Below, piece by piece: positions 61,376 through 64,000 of a stretch of DNA of 64,000 nucleotides. The translations under genes and the position numbers were made by a program. Source of the stretch: Actimicrobium sp034313845 (GTDB lineage Bacteria; Pseudomonadota; Gammaproteobacteria; Burkholderiales; Burkholderiaceae_D); the NCBI RefSeq assembly GCF_034313845.1, contig NZ_JAVIWN010000003.1; one strand, written 5' to 3'. The notes beneath the pieces were generated by a model. That model did no database searches, was not told the origin of the DNA, and saw only the letters and a list, made by a program, of their open reading frames with translations. Position 1 is the stretch's first letter, and each line of letters opens with the position of its first letter.

Positions 61376-61732
61376 TCAGGAGGAAACGATGGCAACAACC
61401 GGTTCAGGGATGTGCTTGATGGCGTCGTGCTGATGATCCTGCAATTTGGTTTTGTACTTGATGACCTGGCGATCGAGCTTGTCGATCAGCGCATCAATTG
61501 CGGCATATAAGTCCTCCGCAATACTCTCGGCGTGCAAGTCTTTGCCGCGCAGATGCAGGTTGATTTCTGCTCGCTGCCGCTTTTCTTTTTCCGGGAGTTT
61601 TTCTACCGTCAGGATGACGGCAATATCAATGACATGGTCGAAATGGCGCTTGATACGCTCAAGCTTGCTTTGCACATATTCACGAATGGCAGGGGTCACT
61701 TCGAGATGATGTCCACTGATTGTGAGATTCAT
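61376..61732 (-). CDS. hpf: Ribosome hibernation promoting factor
   Basis: HPF binds the 30S decoding region and promotes ribosome dimerisation in stationary phase. It is 118 aa from MNLTISGHHLEVTPAIREYV, with AAGGAG 7 bases upstream. The S30AE fold includes EINLHLRGKDLHAESIAEDL and LDRQVIKYKTKLQDH. This is the short-to-intermediate form, lacking the C-terminal domain of long HPF. Location downstream of rpoN is conserved among proteobacteria. Confidence 0.95.
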   Translation of the reverse strand: MNLTISGHHLEVTPAIREYVQSKLERIKRHFDHVIDIAVILTVEKLPEKEKRQRAEINLHLRGKDLHAESIAEDLYAAIDALIDKLDRQVIKYKTKLQDHQHDAIKHIPEPVVAIVSS

Positions 61733-61827
61733 ACAGCGCTCCTTTGAATAATGCCGATGGAGGTTCGGAGCCGGACCCGCTACGGATGGGGTGCTTCGAA
61801 CACAGCGACAGTACAACACGACAAATG

Positions 61828-61854
61828 AAACTACAGAAACTACAGAAACTACAG
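61828..61854. repeat. Tandem repeat AAACTACAG x 3
   Basis: Three perfect 9-base copies run from 61828 to 61854. The last copy covers the rpoN stop codon (TAG on the - strand, 61851-61849) and its last Leu codon; the others lie in the rpoN-hpf gap. Confidence 0.9.
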
Positions 61855-63330
61855 GGCCTTGCGCAGGTTGACGGGGGGAATTTTCAGGGCTTCGCGATAC
61901 TTTGCGACCGTACGCCTTGCTACCACCATACCCTGTTCTCCCAGCATGTCTGCGATTTTACTGTCAGAAAATGGAATCTTCGGGTCTTCGGCTCCTATCA
62001 ATTGTTTGATGAGTGCCCGTATTGCCGTTGAAGAGGCTTCACCGCCTGTTTCAGTGGCAACGTGGCTGCCAAAAAAATACTTTAGCTCGAACATGCCATG
62101 TGGAGTCAGCATGTATTTCTGGGTGGTCACACGGGAGATAGTGCTCTCGTGCAGACCGAGTGTATCAGCAATTTCGCGCAAAACAAGGGGGCGCATGGCG
62201 ACCGCTCCATGCGAAAAAAAGTTCCGCTGTCGCTCCACGATGGCCTGCGCGACGCGCAGGATGGTGTCGAATCGCTGGCGCATATTTTTGATCAGCCACT
62301 TGGCTTCCTGCAGCTGTGACGTGAGCGATCCATCCCCTTTGCTTTGCTTGAGAATGTTGGCGTACATCGCATTGACCCGCAGTCGCGGCATCACATCATG
62401 GTTCAGCATGACCTGCCAGCCGCCCTTGGTGCGCTTGACGATCACGTCCGGCACCACGTAATCGGACGTACCGCCGCCGAAGATCGCGCCCGGATGCGGG
62501 TTGCACTGGCGGATCACACTTTGGGCTTCGCGCAGGTCTTCATCATCGCAGTCGAGGGCTTTTTTGAGCTTGCTGAAATCACGCTGCGCAAACAGTGTCA
62601 GATGGTTGTCGACGATGGCTAACGCCATGCGTCGGGTGACCATGGCGATGTCGGGGAAGCGCTTGATTTGCAGTGCCAGACATTCGGACGCATTGCGTGC
62701 GCCAACGCCGGGTGGATCGAAACTCTGTAGCAGTTTCAAAGCGATAGTCAGCTCTTCAGGCTCGATCTCCAGTTCAGCTGGCAAGCGCTCGAAGATGGCG
62801 TCTAGCGTGTCTTCGAGGTAGCCATTTTCATTGAGTGCATCGATCATCAATTCGACCAGTGCACGGTCGCGTTGATTGCTTACCGTGACGCGCATCTGCT
62901 CGAGCAAAAATTCACGTAGCGTCGATTCGTGCGCCTCAAGCTGGGGTCGCGCATCGTCGTCTTCCGGGGCTTTGGAAGTGCGCGCGACATCGTCGAAACT
63001 CCAGTCAGAATCGGTACTTGGCGTGGCGTCGCCGGCATCGACCTGGTCCGATGCCGGAGCGTCCGATTCGGATGGCGACGGTGCGGCGTTGGCGTCTTCG
63101 CTGGCACCTTGCTGGCGAATGCCATCGGCCCCGAGTGCGCCATCGGCCAACAGGCGCACCGAGTGATCGAGCGGATCGTCGAGTCGCTCCAGCAGCGGAT
63201 TGTCGGTCAGCATTTGCTCGAGCTCCTGATGCAGTTCCAGTGTGGATAGTTGCAGCAGACGAATCGATTGCTGCAGTTGCGGGGTGAGCGCAAGATGCTG
63301 GGAGGTACGGAGCTGGAGGGATTGTTTCAT
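61849..63330 (-). CDS. rpoN: RNA polymerase sigma-54 factor
   Basis: Sigma-54 directs polymerase to -24/-12 promoters opened by AAA+ activators. It is 493 aa. Region I is glutamine/leucine-rich (SLQLRTSQHLALTPQLQQSI near the N-terminus). Region II is acidic and variable (about 60-130). Region III contains the core-binding part, the helix-turn-helix (IADTLGLHESTISRVTTQKY) and the RpoN box ARRTVAKYRE near the C-terminus. It lies between lptB and hpf. Pilin transcription is often sigma-54 dependent, but no such link is visible here. Confidence 0.96.
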   Translation of the reverse strand: MKQSLQLRTSQHLALTPQLQQSIRLLQLSTLELHQELEQMLTDNPLLERLDDPLDHSVRLLADGALGADGIRQQGASEDANAAPSPSESDAPASDQVDAGDATPSTDSDWSFDDVARTSKAPEDDDARPQLEAHESTLREFLLEQMRVTVSNQRDRALVELMIDALNENGYLEDTLDAIFERLPAELEIEPEELTIALKLLQSFDPPGVGARNASECLALQIKRFPDIAMVTRRMALAIVDNHLTLFAQRDFSKLKKALDCDDEDLREAQSVIRQCNPHPGAIFGGGTSDYVVPDVIVKRTKGGWQVMLNHDVMPRLRVNAMYANILKQSKGDGSLTSQLQEAKWLIKNMRQRFDTILRVAQAIVERQRNFFSHGAVAMRPLVLREIADTLGLHESTISRVTTQKYMLTPHGMFELKYFFGSHVATETGGEASSTAIRALIKQLIGAEDPKIPFSDSKIADMLGEQGMVVARRTVAKYREALKIPPVNLRKAL

Positions 63331-63342
63331 CGTTGACTGTGC

Positions 63343-64000
63343 CTACATCCGGAAGTGTTCGCCCAGATAGACCCGTCGCACCGATTCATCGGCGATGATG
63401 GCATCCGGTCTTCCGCTGGCCAGTACCGCTCCCTGGTTGATGATGTAGGCGCGATCGCAGATGCCCAGTGTTTCACGCACGTTATGGTCGGTGATCAGGA
63501 CGCCAATGCCGCGCTCTTTCAGGAAGCGCACGATGCGCTGGATTTCGATGACGGCAATCGGATCGACACCGGCGAACGGTTCATCGAGCAGCACGAAGCG
63601 CGGGTTGCTGGCTAGCGCGCGGGCAATTTCCACGCGTCGGCGCTCGCCGCCGGACAACGACAACGCCTGGTTGTCGCGCAGCTTCTCGATCTGCAGATCT
63701 TGCAGCAAGGTGTCGAGGCGCTCATTGATGACCTTCTTGGTCAATGACTTGCGCTGCTCGTCAACCTGCAGTTCCAGCACGGCACGGATATTTTCTTCGA
63801 CGGTCAGCTTGCGAAAGACCGACGCTTCCTGCGGCAGGTAAGACAGTCCCAGCACTGCCCGCTGGTGGATCGGCAGACGCGAGATATCGACACCATCAAG
63901 GCGGATTTCACCGGCATCCGAAGGCACCAGGCCGACGATCATGTAGAACGAGGTGGTCTTGCCTGCACCGTTCGGTCCGAGCAAGCCAACCACCTCGCCG
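63343..64000 (-). CDS. lptB: Lipopolysaccharide export ABC ATPase LptB, 5' end outside the window
   Basis: LptB powers extraction of lipopolysaccharide from the inner membrane with LptFG. About 218 C-terminal residues are visible, and the frame is open to the window edge. Walker A is GPNGAGKTT, the Q-loop region is LSYLPQEASVFRKL, the signature is LSGGERRRVEIARAL, and Walker B is FVLLDEPFAGVDP, followed by ITDHNVRETL with the switch histidine. Its stop is 12 bases before rpoN. Upstream genes are expected to be lptA and lptC. Confidence 0.96.
   Translation of the reverse strand, partial: GEVVGLLGPNGAGKTTSFYMIVGLVPSDAGEIRLDGVDISRLPIHQRAVLGLSYLPQEASVFRKLTVEENIRAVLELQVDEQRKSLTKKVINERLDTLLQDLQIEKLRDNQALSLSGGERRRVEIARALASNPRFVLLDEPFAGVDPIAVIEIQRIVRFLKERGIGVLITDHNVRETLGICDRAYIINQGAVLASGRPDAIIADESVRRVYLGEHFRM

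Noticed and set aside
1..64000. tRNA, rRNA or CRISPR array
   Set aside because: No cloverleaf-like gene, rRNA sequence or regularly spaced direct repeats were noticed on reading. A tRNAscan or covariance-model run was not possible.

Overview
The window is a chromosomal segment of a betaproteobacterium, most likely Burkholderiales and close to Oxalobacteraceae. The reasons are the contiguous rplAJL-rpoBC, str, S10, spc and alpha clusters, the secY-infA-rpmJ-rpsM order, System II cytochrome c maturation genes (resB/ccsB) behind a cytochrome c4, the pilMNOPQ-aroK-aroB-dgt block, and the rpoN/hpf/lptB block. No species can be named from sequence alone.

Region by region: (1) 1-6.2 kb holds the 3' part of rplA with a frameshift, then rplJ, rplL and rpoB. 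(2) 6.4-15.5 kb holds rpoC and the str operon (rpsL, rpsG, fusA, tuf). (3) 15.5-30.1 kb is an unbroken run of ribosomal protein genes with secY, infA and rpoA, ending at rplQ and a strong terminator. (4) 30.1-33.9 kb is an accessory island: an intact 2,530-bp IS66-family element with matching inverted repeats and an 8-bp target duplication, then a decayed second IS66 copy in the opposite orientation. (5) 33.9-39.6 kb holds dsbD, a 1-Cys peroxiredoxin, and leftward corA, hemB and engB. (6) 39.7-45.4 kb carries redox and cytochrome genes on + (cytochrome c4, resB, ccsB, msrP, msrQ). (7) 45.4-49.7 kb has lysA, lptM, cyaY and the PBP1A gene. (8) 50.0-60.1 kb has the type IV pilus genes pilMNOPQ, a 710-aa Ig-like lipoprotein, an aroK-aroB single reading frame and a dGTPase gene. 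(9) 60.2-64 kb has leftward genes for a 3-hydroxyisobutyryl-CoA hydrolase-like protein, hpf, rpoN and the start of lptB.

Most of the window is core machinery: the first 30 kb encodes the ribosome and RNA polymerase, the two main elongation factors and the membrane translocon SecY. Hairpins resembling terminators sit at several boundaries within this block (rplL|rpoB, rpoB|rpoC, tuf|rpsJ, rpsD|rpoA, rpoA|rplQ). They probably tune relative expression. Three good sigma70-type promoters are visible, upstream of rpsL, rplC and rplN. The envelope genes form a second theme: DsbD and System II support c-type cytochromes, MsrPQ repairs periplasmic methionine, and PilMNOPQ builds the pilus alignment complex and secretin.

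I do not see a clearly new multi-gene system. The most rewarding points are the Ig-like lipoprotein embedded in the pilus/shikimate gene string and coupled to aroK, the apparent AroK-AroB fusion, the broken rplA, the hairpins flanking rpoC and rpoA, an orphan + strand terminator between hemB and engB, and the double IS66 scar between rplQ and dsbD.
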